Source: Thermoleophilaceae bacterium
GTDB taxonomy: Bacteria; Actinomycetota; Thermoleophilia; Solirubrobacterales; Thermoleophilaceae
Length of the DNA: 11,444 nucleotides
Assembly: GCA_013812485.1 (NCBI GenBank)
Contig: JACCTJ010000117.1
Coordinates: 1-11,444, forward strand
Direction: 5' to 3'
In this document: positions 1-7,852 of the stretch, one piece after another
How the letters are laid out: the number at the start of each line of letters is the position of its first letter
Numbering within the stretch: position 1 is the first letter of the stretch
Position numbers and translations under genes: made by a program
The notes under the pieces: model-generated
The model's database searches: none
Told to the model about the DNA's origin: nothing
What the model saw: only the letters and a program-made list of their open reading frames with translations

Positions 1-855
1 TGCGCCGCGGGCGACGGCGATCTCCCACGGGTAGACGCTTACGGCGACGCGTCCCTCCCCGGGGTCGGTGCTCGTGACCGTGCCGCCGCCGTCGAGGTCG
101 ATGAGGCTGCTTCCGTCGGGCCCGGGCCGGGCAGTGCCCGTCAGAACGACCGCGCCGGTGAAGTCGGCCACGAACGCCGAACGCGGCCGGGCCGCGAGGT
201 CGGAGGCGCTGCCCTGCTGGACGATGCTCCCGCCGTCGACGATCCCGACCTCGTCGCCGAGCTGGGCGGCCTCGGCGAAGTCGTGGGTGACCAGCAGGAC
301 GGGCACCTCGAGATCCTGCATGACCGACGCGAGCTCCCGGGTGGCCGACGCGCGGGTGCGGGCGTCGAGGGCGGAGAGCGGCTCGTCGAGCAGCAGCGCT
401 GCCGGTCGGCGCGCGAGCGCGCGGGCGAGCGCGACCCGCTGGCGCTCGCCCCCCGACAACGTGGCCGGCCGCGCGTCGGCGAGCCGGAGCACGCCGAAGC
501 GCTCGAGCAGCGCTCGGGCGCGTGCGCGTCGCTCGCGGCGCGAGCCCTCCCGCATCGGATAGGCGACGTTCTGCCAGACGCGCAGGTGGGGCCACAGGGC
601 GTAGTCCTGGAAGACGTAGCCGCAGCGGCGCTGCTCGGGCAGCAGATGGACGTTGCGCTCGGTGTCCAGCCACGTGTCCTGGGCGCAGTGCACGAGGCCG
701 CGATCGGGACGCACGAGCCCGGCCACGATACGCAGCACCGTGCTCTTGCCCGCCCCGGACGGTCCCGCGAGCGCGAGACAGCGACCGGCCGGGACGTCGA
801 CGGCGAGCTCGAGCGAGAAGGCGCCGAGCTGCGTGCTGGCCTCAACGCGCAGCAA
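1..855 (-). CDS. modC: Molybdate ABC transporter ATP-binding protein ModC (C-terminus outside window)
   Basis: ATPase subunit that powers molybdate import through ModB at the cytoplasmic membrane. The 285 visible residues contain Walker A GPSGAGKST (31-39), Q-loop Q83, signature LSGGERQR (133-140), Walker B LLLDEP (154-159) and H-loop His191 in THDF. From about residue 235 a TOBE/Mop-like region begins (FTGAVVLTGTA, then VYPWEIAV), as expected for ModC; it runs off the window edge. The start is inferred as TTG at 855, because the homologous region begins within a few residues of it and no ATG/GTG lies nearby; this overlaps the modB stop by 14 bases, so translation is probably coupled. A longer ORF in another frame over the same bases is a high-GC shadow. 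Sulfate or tungstate specificity cannot be excluded from the ATPase alone; the Mop-containing regulator in the operon favours molybdate. Confidence 0.9.
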   Translation of the reverse strand, partial: MLRVEASTQLGAFSLELAVDVPAGRCLALAGPSGAGKSTVLRIVAGLVRPDRGLVHCAQDTWLDTERNVHLLPEQRRCGYVFQDYALWPHLRVWQNVAYPMREGSRRERRARARALLERFGVLRLADARPATLSGGERQRVALARALARRPAALLLDEPLSALDARTRASATRELASVMQDLEVPVLLVTHDFAEAAQLGDEVGIVDGGSIVQQGSASDLAARPRSAFVADFTGAVVLTGTARPGPDGSSLIDLDGGGTVTSTDPGEGRVAVSVYPWEIAVARGA

Positions 856-1645
856 CGCCGAGGCCGTCCGGCCCCCGCACGAGCTTGACGGCGAGCAGGA
901 TCGCCGCCGACACGACGACGAGCACGGCCGAGAGCGCCAGCGCGCCGTCGAAGTCGGTCGCGAACCGGTCGTAGATGGCCAGCGGCACCGTCTGGGTGAT
1001 CCCCTGGAAGGAGCCGGCGAAGATCAGCGTCGCGCCGAACTCGCCCAGCGCCCGGCCCAGCGCGAGCGCTCCGCCGGCCAGCAGCCCCGGTGTCGCCGCC
1101 GGAACGGCGATGCGGAGGAACGTTCTCGCCTCCGAGGCGCCGGAGGTTCGCGACGCATCCAGCCACGCTTGATCGAGGGCGCCGAACGCGGCCTCGGCCT
1201 GGCGGATGTAGAACGGTGACGCGACGAAGGTCAGCGCGACCACGACGCCGGCGGTGGCCAGCGCGAGCTCCACGCCGGCGTCCTCGATGCTCTGGCCCAG
1301 CAGGCCGGCGGGTCCGACGGCGGCGAGCAGCGCGATGCCCGCCACCGCGGGCGGCAGGACGAGTGGCAGCTCGATGAGCGTGACGATCGCCGAGCGCCCC
1401 CGGAACCGGCGGGTGGCCAGGAGGTAGGCGGCCGGCGTGCCGGCGAGCACGATGATCGCCAGCGCGATCGTCGTCGTCTTCAGGCTCAGCCAGAGCGCCT
1501 CCTGGGCCACCGGATCGCTCAGGCTGTCCGCGAGTGCGGCCGGGCTGGTCTCCAGGAAGACCGCCGCCACGGGCAGGGTGAGAAAGAGCAGCGCTCCGGC
1601 CAGCGCGACGGTGATCAGGGCCGGGAACCAGCCGCGGCAGATCAT
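842..1645 (-). CDS. modB: Molybdate ABC transporter permease ModB
   Basis: Integral membrane permease of the molybdate importer, 267 residues with about five or six hydrophobic segments. The cytoplasmic EAA-type loop that docks ModC is visible as LDASRTSGASEARTFLRIAV followed by PAATPGLLAGGALALGRALG. The EFGATLIFAGSFQGITQTVP stretch is typical of the ModB/CysT group. The start chosen is ATG 1645, whose ATGA overlaps the modA stop; an upstream ATG at 1690 would add 15 residues of modA-overlapping, non-conserved sequence and is less likely. It sits between modA and modC in one operon. The length is usual for the family (about 220-270). Confidence 0.9.
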   Translation of the reverse strand: MICRGWFPALITVALAGALLFLTLPVAAVFLETSPAALADSLSDPVAQEALWLSLKTTTIALAIIVLAGTPAAYLLATRRFRGRSAIVTLIELPLVLPPAVAGIALLAAVGPAGLLGQSIEDAGVELALATAGVVVALTFVASPFYIRQAEAAFGALDQAWLDASRTSGASEARTFLRIAVPAATPGLLAGGALALGRALGEFGATLIFAGSFQGITQTVPLAIYDRFATDFDGALALSAVLVVVSAAILLAVKLVRGPDGLGVAAR

Positions 1646-2412
1646 CCGGGCGGCGGTCCGAACTTCGCCTGCTCGAGCGCTCGCGCACACCGCCCGGAGA
1701 TCAGGTCCTCGACGTAGGCCCGGGCCGCGTCGGGCTGGGGGGCGCCGTCGACCACCGCGACGCCGTAGGCGACCGTCGGCTGGAGGCGCTCGGGTAGCCG
1801 GACCGCGCGCAGCCGGCCGCCCGTGGCGTCCACGTCGGAGGCGTAGACGAAGCCGGCGTCGGCGGCCCCCTGGGTCAGCTTGCCGACCACGCCCTTGACG
1901 TCGGACTCGTTGGAGCGAACGTTGGCGAGAACGGCGGCGCCCTGGCGGTCGCCCAGGCGCGCGAGCACCTCGCGCGTGTAGGAGCCGATCGGCACCGACT
2001 CCGATCCGAGCACCACCGTCGGCCCCGGCCGCGTCAGCTGATCGACCGAGCGGATCTCGCTGTCGGCGGGCACGGCGACCACGAGGTCGTTGCTGGCGAA
2101 CACGCGTGGCTCGAGGACCAGCCTCTCCTGGTTGAGGGCCTCGGGCAGCTTCGTGTTGGCCGCCGCGTAGACGTCGGGCTCCACGCCCTGGCGGATCTGC
2201 GCGGCGAGCTCGTCCGAGCCGGCGAACGACAGGCGCACGGTCGCCTGATCGAACTGCGAGCTACAGCTCGTCAGCGCCTCGGTCAGGGACGCGGCCGCCG
2301 ACACGATCAGCGCCGGCTTCGCCGCCGCCTCGCCCGAGCTCGCCCCGTTTCCGCCGCAGCCCGCCACCAGCGCCGCTGTCAGCAATACACCGACCGACAC
2401 CCCTCGGCTCAT
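1642..2412 (-). CDS. modA: Molybdate-binding lipoprotein ModA
   Basis: Extracytoplasmic solute-binding protein that delivers the oxyanion to ModBC. The 256 residues start with a lipoprotein signal peptide: a hydrophobic core then lipobox LVAGC, with Cys19 as the predicted lipidated residue, followed by a Ser/Gly/Ala-rich tether. The ModA-type N-terminus SAAASLTEAL supplies the usual oxyanion-binding Ser region, followed by FAGSDELAAQIRQGVEPDVY in place of the common GSSGxLxxQIxxGAPADVF pattern, then DLVVAVP and GSYTREVL. Start ATG 2412 overlaps the stop of the upstream regulator (ATGA), and its own stop overlaps modB in the same way. The binding residues are not diagnostic enough to separate molybdate from tungstate. 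Confidence 0.9.
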   Translation of the reverse strand: MSRGVSVGVLLTAALVAGCGGNGASSGEAAAKPALIVSAAASLTEALTSCSSQFDQATVRLSFAGSDELAAQIRQGVEPDVYAAANTKLPEALNQERLVLEPRVFASNDLVVAVPADSEIRSVDQLTRPGPTVVLGSESVPIGSYTREVLARLGDRQGAAVLANVRSNESDVKGVVGKLTQGAADAGFVYASDVDATGGRLRAVRLPERLQPTVAYGVAVVDGAPQPDAARAYVEDLISGRCARALEQAKFGPPPG

Positions 2413-2801
2413 CGTCCTCCGTCCCTCTCCACCAGGACCGACGTCGCCTTGACCATCGCCGTGGCGGCCACGCCCGCGCGCAGCCCCAGCTCCTCCACCG
2501 AATCGCGGGTCACTGCCGCCGTGACCAGAAACGGGCCCGCCTCGATCTCCACGAGGGCCATCACCCCGTCGATCTCCACCGAGCGCACCACGCCGGCGAA
2601 CCGGTTGCGGGCCGAGACCCCGTCGCCCACGACGTGGCGCTGGGGACGGTCGGTCAGCCGCTCGACCTCCGCCTGCGAGACCAGCCGGCGGTTGCGCCCG
2701 TCGCGAGTGGTGCGCAGCTTCCCGGCCCGGTCCCAGCGGCGCAGCGTGTCCTGGCTCACGCCGATCGCCCGGGCGGCGTCGCTCAAGGTCAGATCACGCA
2801 T
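2409..2801 (-). CDS. HTH (MerR/excisionase-like) regulator fused to a molybdate-binding Mop/TOBE domain
   Basis: Probable molybdate-responsive transcription factor, 130 residues. Residues 1-50 form a helix-turn-helix of MerR/excisionase type (LSDAARAIGVSQDTLRRWDR, then GRNRRLVSQAEVERL). Residues about 65-126 form a single Mop/TOBE domain (SARNRFAGVVRSVEIDGVMA, VEIEAGPFLVTAAVTRDSV, GLRAGVAATAMVKATSVLV), the fold that binds molybdate oligomerically in molbindins and ModE. It is the first gene of the operon and its stop overlaps the modA start, so it probably autoregulates uptake; two repeats of a possible operator lie directly upstream. HTH-Mop proteins are known widely, but I recognise no specific gene name. 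It differs from ModE, which carries two Mop domains and a different winged helix. Confidence 0.85.
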   Translation of the reverse strand: MRDLTLSDAARAIGVSQDTLRRWDRAGKLRTTRDGRNRRLVSQAEVERLTDRPQRHVVGDGVSARNRFAGVVRSVEIDGVMALVEIEAGPFLVTAAVTRDSVEELGLRAGVAATAMVKATSVLVERDGGR

Positions 2802-2803
2802 CT

Positions 2804-2867
2804 GCTACAGCATTGCAGAGGTTGAGGCGCTTCTACGCCCGGTGCTTTCCTAGGCAGCATTGCCTCC
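2804..2867 (-). promoter_or_regulatory. Candidate operator pair upstream of the mod operon
   Basis: The 9-mer GCAATGCTG (minus strand) occurs twice between the rrf2 stop and the regulator start, at 2855-2863 and 2808-2816, 47 bp apart. Each copy lies in an imperfect dyad: AGGCA-atgc-TGCCT at 2852-2865, and an outer CTGC/GCAG pair at 2802-2805 and 2815-2818. The proximal copy ends only a few bases before ATG 2801 and includes an AATGCT that could double as a -10 element. I infer binding by the HTH-Mop regulator encoded immediately downstream; no experimental support is visible. Confidence 0.45.
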
Positions 2868-2891
2868 GGGTGACCATGCCGTGCTACCGAC

Positions 2892-3347
2892 CTAATGCGC
2901 GCTCCACGCGTCGGGGTCGCGCGTCAGCGCCGCGATCTCCTCCGGCAGCTCTCCCTTCGCCAGGTCGGCGAGCGTGACCGACTCGAGCACCGAGCGCAGG
3001 CTCGCCCGCACCGCGACCCAGAGGTCCTCCAGCGGTCGAGCCGAGCCCCGGAAGCTCAGCGCTCCCGGCCTCTCGCCGCGTACGCTGGCCAGCGGTCCCT
3101 CCACGGCGCGGACCACGTCGGCGACCGTGATCTCCTCAGCCGGCCGGGCGAGCCAGTAGCCGCCCTCGGGCCCGCGCTGGCTGCGGATCACCTCGGCCTG
3201 GCGCAGGTCGAGCAGGATGTTCTCGAGGAAGCCGGCCGGGATGTCCTGCGCGGCGGCGAGGTCGTTGCGCTTGATCGGTCCGCCGCCGCCGGCGGCGAGC
3301 TCGACGGTCGCCCGCAACGCATAGTCCGCCTTGGCCGATACGCGCAT
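2892..3347 (-). CDS. Rrf2-family transcriptional regulator without cysteines
   Basis: DNA-binding repressor of the Rrf2 family (IscR/CymR/NsrR relatives), 151 residues, usual length. The N-terminal winged helix is clear: VSAKADYALRATVELA, recognition-helix region IPAGFLENILLDLRQAEVI, wing SQRGPEGGYWLARP, then ITVADVVRAVEGPL. There is no Cys in the whole protein, so it cannot ligate an Fe-S cluster through the three-Cys motif of IscR or NsrR. It is therefore closer to CymR-like members, which in known cases respond to cysteine status through a protein partner. It is divergent from a TauE/SafE exporter, and an Rrf2-like dyad lies between them, suggesting sulfur-responsive control. Start ATG 3347 gives the conserved N-terminus. 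A CAAT element ends 6 bases upstream and might serve a leaderless promoter, but this is weak. Confidence 0.88.
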   Translation of the reverse strand: MRVSAKADYALRATVELAAGGGGPIKRNDLAAAQDIPAGFLENILLDLRQAEVIRSQRGPEGGYWLARPAEEITVADVVRAVEGPLASVRGERPGALSFRGSARPLEDLWVAVRASLRSVLESVTLADLAKGELPEEIAALTRDPDAWSAH

Positions 3348-3429
3348 CGCCCCATTGTCGCGGAGCGGGCGGCCAGGTGAGCGCGCGGCCGTGGGGGCGC
3401 GCTCGTCGGCCGCTACCCTCGGGGAGGCT

Positions 3430-3448
3430 GTTTATCACTAAACCAGTG
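3430..3448. promoter_or_regulatory. Rrf2/IscR-type dyad in the rrf2-tauE divergent region
   Basis: An AT-richer island in otherwise GC-rich DNA holds two overlapping inverted repeats: GTTTA-tcac-TAAAC (3430-3443) and CACT-aaacc-AGTG (3436-3448). The second closely matches the core of the IscR type-1 site, GACT-RWWWY-AGTC, in arm length and AT-rich spacer. It ends 23 bp before the preferred ATG of the exporter and lies about 90 bp from the rrf2 start. It is the natural candidate for Rrf2 binding; the assignment is inference. Confidence 0.5.
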
Positions 3449-3471
3449 TGCAAACCCGGCTAGCGGCTGCC

Positions 3472-4383
3472 ATGGACCCGTACATCATCTTCTTCGGACT
3501 CGCCGTGGGCGTCCTGGTCGGCCTCACCGGCGTCGGCGGCGGCTCGCTGATGACCCCGCTGCTGATCCTCGTCTTCGGGGTCAAGCCGGTGACCGCGATC
3601 GGGACCGACCTGGCCTACGCCGCGGTGACCAAGACCGTGGGCGGCTACAAGCACTTCCGCCAGGGGACCGTCGACGTCTCGCTCTCGACCTGGATGGCGC
3701 TCGGCTCGGTCCCGGCGGCGGTCGGCGGGGTCTACGCGCTGTCTGCGGTCGAGCGGGCCGCCGAGAGGAACTTCGACTCGACGCTGCTGGCCGTGCTGGC
3801 GGCGGCCATCCTGTTCACGGGCGTGGTGACCCTCGTCCGCGCGCTGTTTCTCAAGCGTCTCACCGAGCGCGAGCGCGAGGGCTTCACGCTCGAGCGCCGC
3901 CACAAGATCGCGGCTGTGGCGATCGGCGTGTTCGTCGGTTTCATGCTCGGGGTCACCTCCGCGGGCAGCGGCGCCCTGATCGCCCTCGCCCTGATCCTCG
4001 CCTTTCGCCTCGTGCCCCGTCGCGTCGTCGGCACCGACATCTTCCACGCCGCCATCCTGCTGTGGGCCGCGGCGGTCGCGCACATCGTGGCCGGCAACGT
4101 CGACTTCGCGCTCGCGGGGACGATCCTGATCGGCTCGGTGCCGGGTGTGTGGTTCGGAAGCCAGTGGTCGGTGCGGATTCCGGCGGCCACCTTGCGCACC
4201 GTGCTCGGCGTCGTACTGATCGGGGCCGGCCTGGGACTGGCGACCAAGGCAGGGCTCGACGTGCCCGCGCCGCTGCTGGCCGCGGTGCCGGTGGCCATAG
4301 CCCTCGTGGTGCTGGCGCCTGCGGCCGTGCGCCGTCGCCGCCGCCGGCGGGCCGACGCGGCGTCCAGCCCCGAGCCGGTGTAG
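3472..4383 (+). CDS. TauE/SafE family membrane exporter (sulfite/sulfonate-type)
   Basis: Integral membrane protein of the TauE/SafE (DUF81) family, 303 residues from ATG 3472, with about eight hydrophobic segments in two related halves. The first half opens with FFGLAVGVLVGLTGVGGGSL and MTPLLI, including the family motif GxGGGxxxxP. The second half has the corresponding GFMLGVTSAGSGALIALAL, followed by RRVVGTDIFHAA. The C-terminus is basic (RRRRRRRADA), consistent with a cytoplasmic tail. A GTG at 3448 would add eight residues but lies inside the operator-like dyad, so the ATG is preferred. Known members export sulfite, sulfoacetate or related anions; the exact substrate is unknown. Pairing with a cysteine-free Rrf2 regulator suggests a role in sulfur balance. 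Confidence 0.85.
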   Translation: MDPYIIFFGLAVGVLVGLTGVGGGSLMTPLLILVFGVKPVTAIGTDLAYAAVTKTVGGYKHFRQGTVDVSLSTWMALGSVPAAVGGVYALSAVERAAERNFDSTLLAVLAAAILFTGVVTLVRALFLKRLTEREREGFTLERRHKIAAVAIGVFVGFMLGVTSAGSGALIALALILAFRLVPRRVVGTDIFHAAILLWAAAVAHIVAGNVDFALAGTILIGSVPGVWFGSQWSVRIPAATLRTVLGVVLIGAGLGLATKAGLDVPAPLLAAVPVAIALVVLAPAAVRRRRRRRADAASSPEPV

Positions 4384-4393
4384 TCGGCCGATC

Positions 4394-4408
4394 GGGCGCG
4401 CGGCGCCC
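4394..4408 (+). terminator. Possible hairpin after the exporter gene
   Basis: GGGCGC-gcg-GCGCCC, a perfect 6-bp stem with a 3-base loop, begins 10 bp after the exporter stop. It is not followed by a T-run, so it would be at best the tail-less kind of terminator proposed in high-GC actinobacteria. A -10-like TAAGCT (4413-4418) for the carboxylase gene follows within a few bases. Confidence 0.3.
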
Positions 4409-4412
4409 CCTC

Positions 4413-4418
4413 TAAGCT
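4413..4418 (+). promoter_or_regulatory. Possible -10 element of the carboxylase gene
   Basis: TAAGCT fits the TAnnnT form of an actinobacterial -10 box and ends 10 bases before GTG 4429, so the transcript would have an almost absent leader. No convincing -35 box or ribosome binding site is seen, in line with a leaderless or near-leaderless mRNA. Confidence 0.3.
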
Positions 4419-4428
4419 GTCGCCGCCC

Positions 4429-6231
<1,803 letters not shown>

Positions 6232-6262
6232 GGCTCGGATCTTCAGTTCGGAGCAGATTGCC

Positions 6263-6281
6263 GACGAGCTGTCAGCTCGTC
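6263..6281. repeat. 19-bp near-perfect palindrome downstream of the carboxylase gene
   Basis: GACGAGCTG-t-CAGCTCGTC: 9-bp perfectly complementary arms around a single base, beginning 31 bases after the carboxylase stop. In RNA it could form a stable stem with a small loop and act as a tail-less terminator; as DNA it could be a protein site. It also lies within the GIY-YIG relic frame (ADELSARP), so chance origin is possible. Confidence 0.4.
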
Positions 6282-6584
6282 CAAGGAGATCCCTCGAGGC
6301 GGCGCTAAGCAGCCCCGCTGACGACGGAGCGCCGGCTGCGGCGGGCTTCTATTCATGGTGGCTGCGCGATGAAGGGGCGCTTGCACCGGTGCCGAGTGCC
6401 CCGACCGGGCTGCTCTACGTCGGAATCGCTCCTCGAAGGCAGTCTTCAAGGAGTCACCTCCGCTCGGGGCTCCGCCAACACATCAAGGGCAATGTCCCCA
6501 CAGCCGATGAATCGCGAGCACAACGTGACCACGACTCTACGGCGAGATGGGTGACCTGCGGGCCCGCTCCAGGTCTTGCGCGCG

Positions 6585-6594
6585 GGAACGTTCC
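6585..6594. repeat. Perfect 10-bp palindrome upstream of vapB
   Basis: GGAACGTTCC is exactly self-complementary and lies 44 bp upstream of the inferred vapB -10 box. It does not match the Gram-positive LexA box, which has a four-base spacer between GAAC and GTTC. Possible operator; function unknown. Confidence 0.3.
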
Positions 6595-6604
6595 GAAGCG
6601 TACG

Positions 6605-6643
6605 TCCGCTGACTTGCGGAGTGTGGCGTCTTTTCGATAGAAT
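6605..6643 (+). promoter_or_regulatory. vapBC promoter with overlapping inverted repeat (probably leaderless)
   Basis: -35 TTGCGG (6614-6619), 18-base spacer, -10 TAGAAT (6638-6643). The ATG of the antitoxin begins 7 bases after the -10 box, where transcription would be expected to start, so the mRNA is probably leaderless; no ribosome binding site could fit. An inverted repeat TCCGC-tgactt-GCGGA (6605-6620) covers the -35 box and is a good candidate operator for autorepression by the antitoxin-toxin complex. Confidence 0.6.
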
Positions 6644-6649
6644 GGCCAC

Positions 6650-6928
6650 ATGGTCGAGGTCGGCGTACGAGAGCTGAGAGACAATCTCAGCGAGTATCTG
6701 CGTCGAGTGGCTCGTGGCGAGCACCTGCGAGTGACGATGCACGGTCGGCCGGTCGCCGACGTGATGCCGGCCGGCACAGACGACCGCGACCGGCATTTTC
6801 AAGACCTGGCGGCTCAGGGACGAGCCTCGCTGCCGACGGCGCCACCCCCCGACGACCCTCCGACGCCCGCTCGGGCCTCACGGTCCGCCTCGCAGATCAT
6901 CCTCGATGAGCGGGATCTCGAGCGCTGA
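6650..6928 (+). CDS. VapB-like antitoxin, Phd/YefM family
   Basis: Antitoxin of a type II module; it binds DNA with its N-terminal half and neutralises the PIN toxin with its C-terminal half. It has 92 residues. The N-terminus VGVRELRDNLSEYLRRVARG with EHLRVTMHGRPVADVMPA (about 3-41) is the Phd/YefM fold. The C-terminal half is Pro/Ala-rich and likely unstructured until bound (PTAPPPDDPPTPARAS), ending in SQIILDERDLER. Start ATG 6650 follows an excellent -10 box by six bases. The stop TGA overlaps the CTG start proposed for the toxin. Autorepression is expected for this family. Confidence 0.85.
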   Translation: MVEVGVRELRDNLSEYLRRVARGEHLRVTMHGRPVADVMPAGTDDRDRHFQDLAAQGRASLPTAPPPDDPPTPARASRSASQIILDERDLER

Positions 6929-7326
6929 CCCTGTATCTCGACTCGAGCGCCTTCGTGAAGCGGTACGTCGACGAAGACGGAACGGCGAAGGTGCAGGCGG
7001 CGATGGCGACGGACGAGCGCTGGACCACCTGTCGCGTCGCCTTTCTCGAAACGGCGCGGGCGCTCCGGCTGTCGCTCTGCTCTGGCGACACCATTGATCG
7101 CTTCCGGCGGGATTGGCAGGCGGTCCGCGTCGTCGAGGTCGATCGAAGCCTCACCGAGCAGGCGACCGAGCTGGCCGTCAGCCACGGTCTTCGCAGCCTC
7201 GACGCGCTGCACCTGGCGGCGGCCCTCGTGGCGGACCCCGGCGATCTCACGCTCGCGACCTGGGATCGGCGCCTGTGGAGGGCGGGTGAGGCGCTCGGGC
7301 TGCGACTTCTACCCGAGGAGCTCTGA
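6925..7326 (+). CDS. VapC-like PIN-domain toxin with probable CTG start
   Basis: PIN-domain endoribonuclease toxin, 133 residues if started at 6925. The four acidic PIN residues are in place: Asp6 (TLYLDSSAFVKRYV), Glu42 (FLETARAL), Asp93 (SLDALHLAAAL) and Asp114 (ATWDRRL), the ligands for divalent metal. The first possible ATG/GTG/TTG is GTG 6955, but starting there would remove Asp6 and the first beta strand. The only upstream codon giving the usual MTLYLDxSAxVKxYV beginning is CTG 6925, forming a CTGA overlap with the antitoxin stop in the same geometry as the ATGA overlaps elsewhere in the window. The frame is closed upstream by TGA at 6907-6909. Translational coupling to the antitoxin is likely. 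If CTG is not used, the toxin is inactive. Confidence 0.82.
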   Translation: MTLYLDSSAFVKRYVDEDGTAKVQAAMATDERWTTCRVAFLETARALRLSLCSGDTIDRFRRDWQAVRVVEVDRSLTEQATELAVSHGLRSLDALHLAAALVADPGDLTLATWDRRLWRAGEALGLRLLPEEL

Positions 7327-7334
7327 CAAATGCC

Positions 7335-7808
7335 TCAGCGGTCGATCGCCGCGTACGCGGCGGCCACGCCGATCCCGTACACCAAATGGTACGAGAGATC
7401 GAGCGCGATGCTCGACGGCGACATCTCCCACACCGGCGGCGCCAGCTTCATGGCCGGCAGCTGCACCAGGCTTGCGCCCCATACCGCCGTGCCGAAGGCG
7501 AGGCCGTGCCGGCCCGAGCCTCGCGACAATGAGGACTGGACGATGCCGTAGAGCGGCCCCCAGCTCACGCCGTAGATGACGTGCACGGGGTTGGTCAGCT
7601 GCTCGACCTGCTCGTCCGAGACCTCGCGCTGGAAGACGCCCTCGAGCACGCGCTTGCCGACCTCGCCGGGCACGTTGCTCGGTCCGCTGCCCATGGCGTT
7701 GGCCACCGCGAGCTGGTAGGCGGTCATGACCGCGGTGCCGATCGCGCCCGCGACGAGGCCCTTGATTACGGCGCCCAGCGGAGTGGTGCGGGAGCGGCTC
7801 ACTCGCAC
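7335..7808 (-). CDS. Small four-helix membrane protein of unknown function
   Basis: 157 residues with four predicted membrane segments at about 10-38 (PLGAVIKGLVAGAIGTAVMT), 75-94 (VHVIYGVSWGPLYGIVQSSL), 102-123 and 134-155. The pattern NPVHxxYGxxWGxxYG and a Gly-rich first helix resemble uncharacterised actinobacterial proteins around the YagU/DUF1440 type, but I cannot assign a family firmly. Start is GTG at 7808 or GTG two codons later (7802); neither has a strong ribosome binding site. The gene converges on the PIN toxin with only 8 bases between stops, and lies 44 bp downstream of the MBL-fold gene, so it may share that transcript. No function is proposed. Confidence 0.7.
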   Translation of the reverse strand: MRVSRSRTTPLGAVIKGLVAGAIGTAVMTAYQLAVANAMGSGPSNVPGEVGKRVLEGVFQREVSDEQVEQLTNPVHVIYGVSWGPLYGIVQSSLSRGSGRHGLAFGTAVWGASLVQLPAMKLAPPVWEMSPSSIALDLSYHLVYGIGVAAAYAAIDR

Positions 7809-7852
7809 CGCCTACCCGGCTGGACCGCGAGCTAACCGATGAGCGCCACGAC

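Noticed and set aside
141..1688. 515-residue open frame on the minus strand spanning the modB and modC region
   Set aside because: Arg/Pro/Ser-rich shadow; the modB and modC frames over the same bases contain all the expected motifs.
3448..3471. GTG 3448 as start of the TauE exporter
   Set aside because: The extra residues are not family-like and the GTG overlaps the operator-like dyad; ATG 3472 directly precedes the first membrane segment.
6585..6594. GGAACGTTCC as an SOS (LexA) box
   Set aside because: The Gram-positive LexA box needs GAAC and GTTC separated by four bases; here the half sites are fused.
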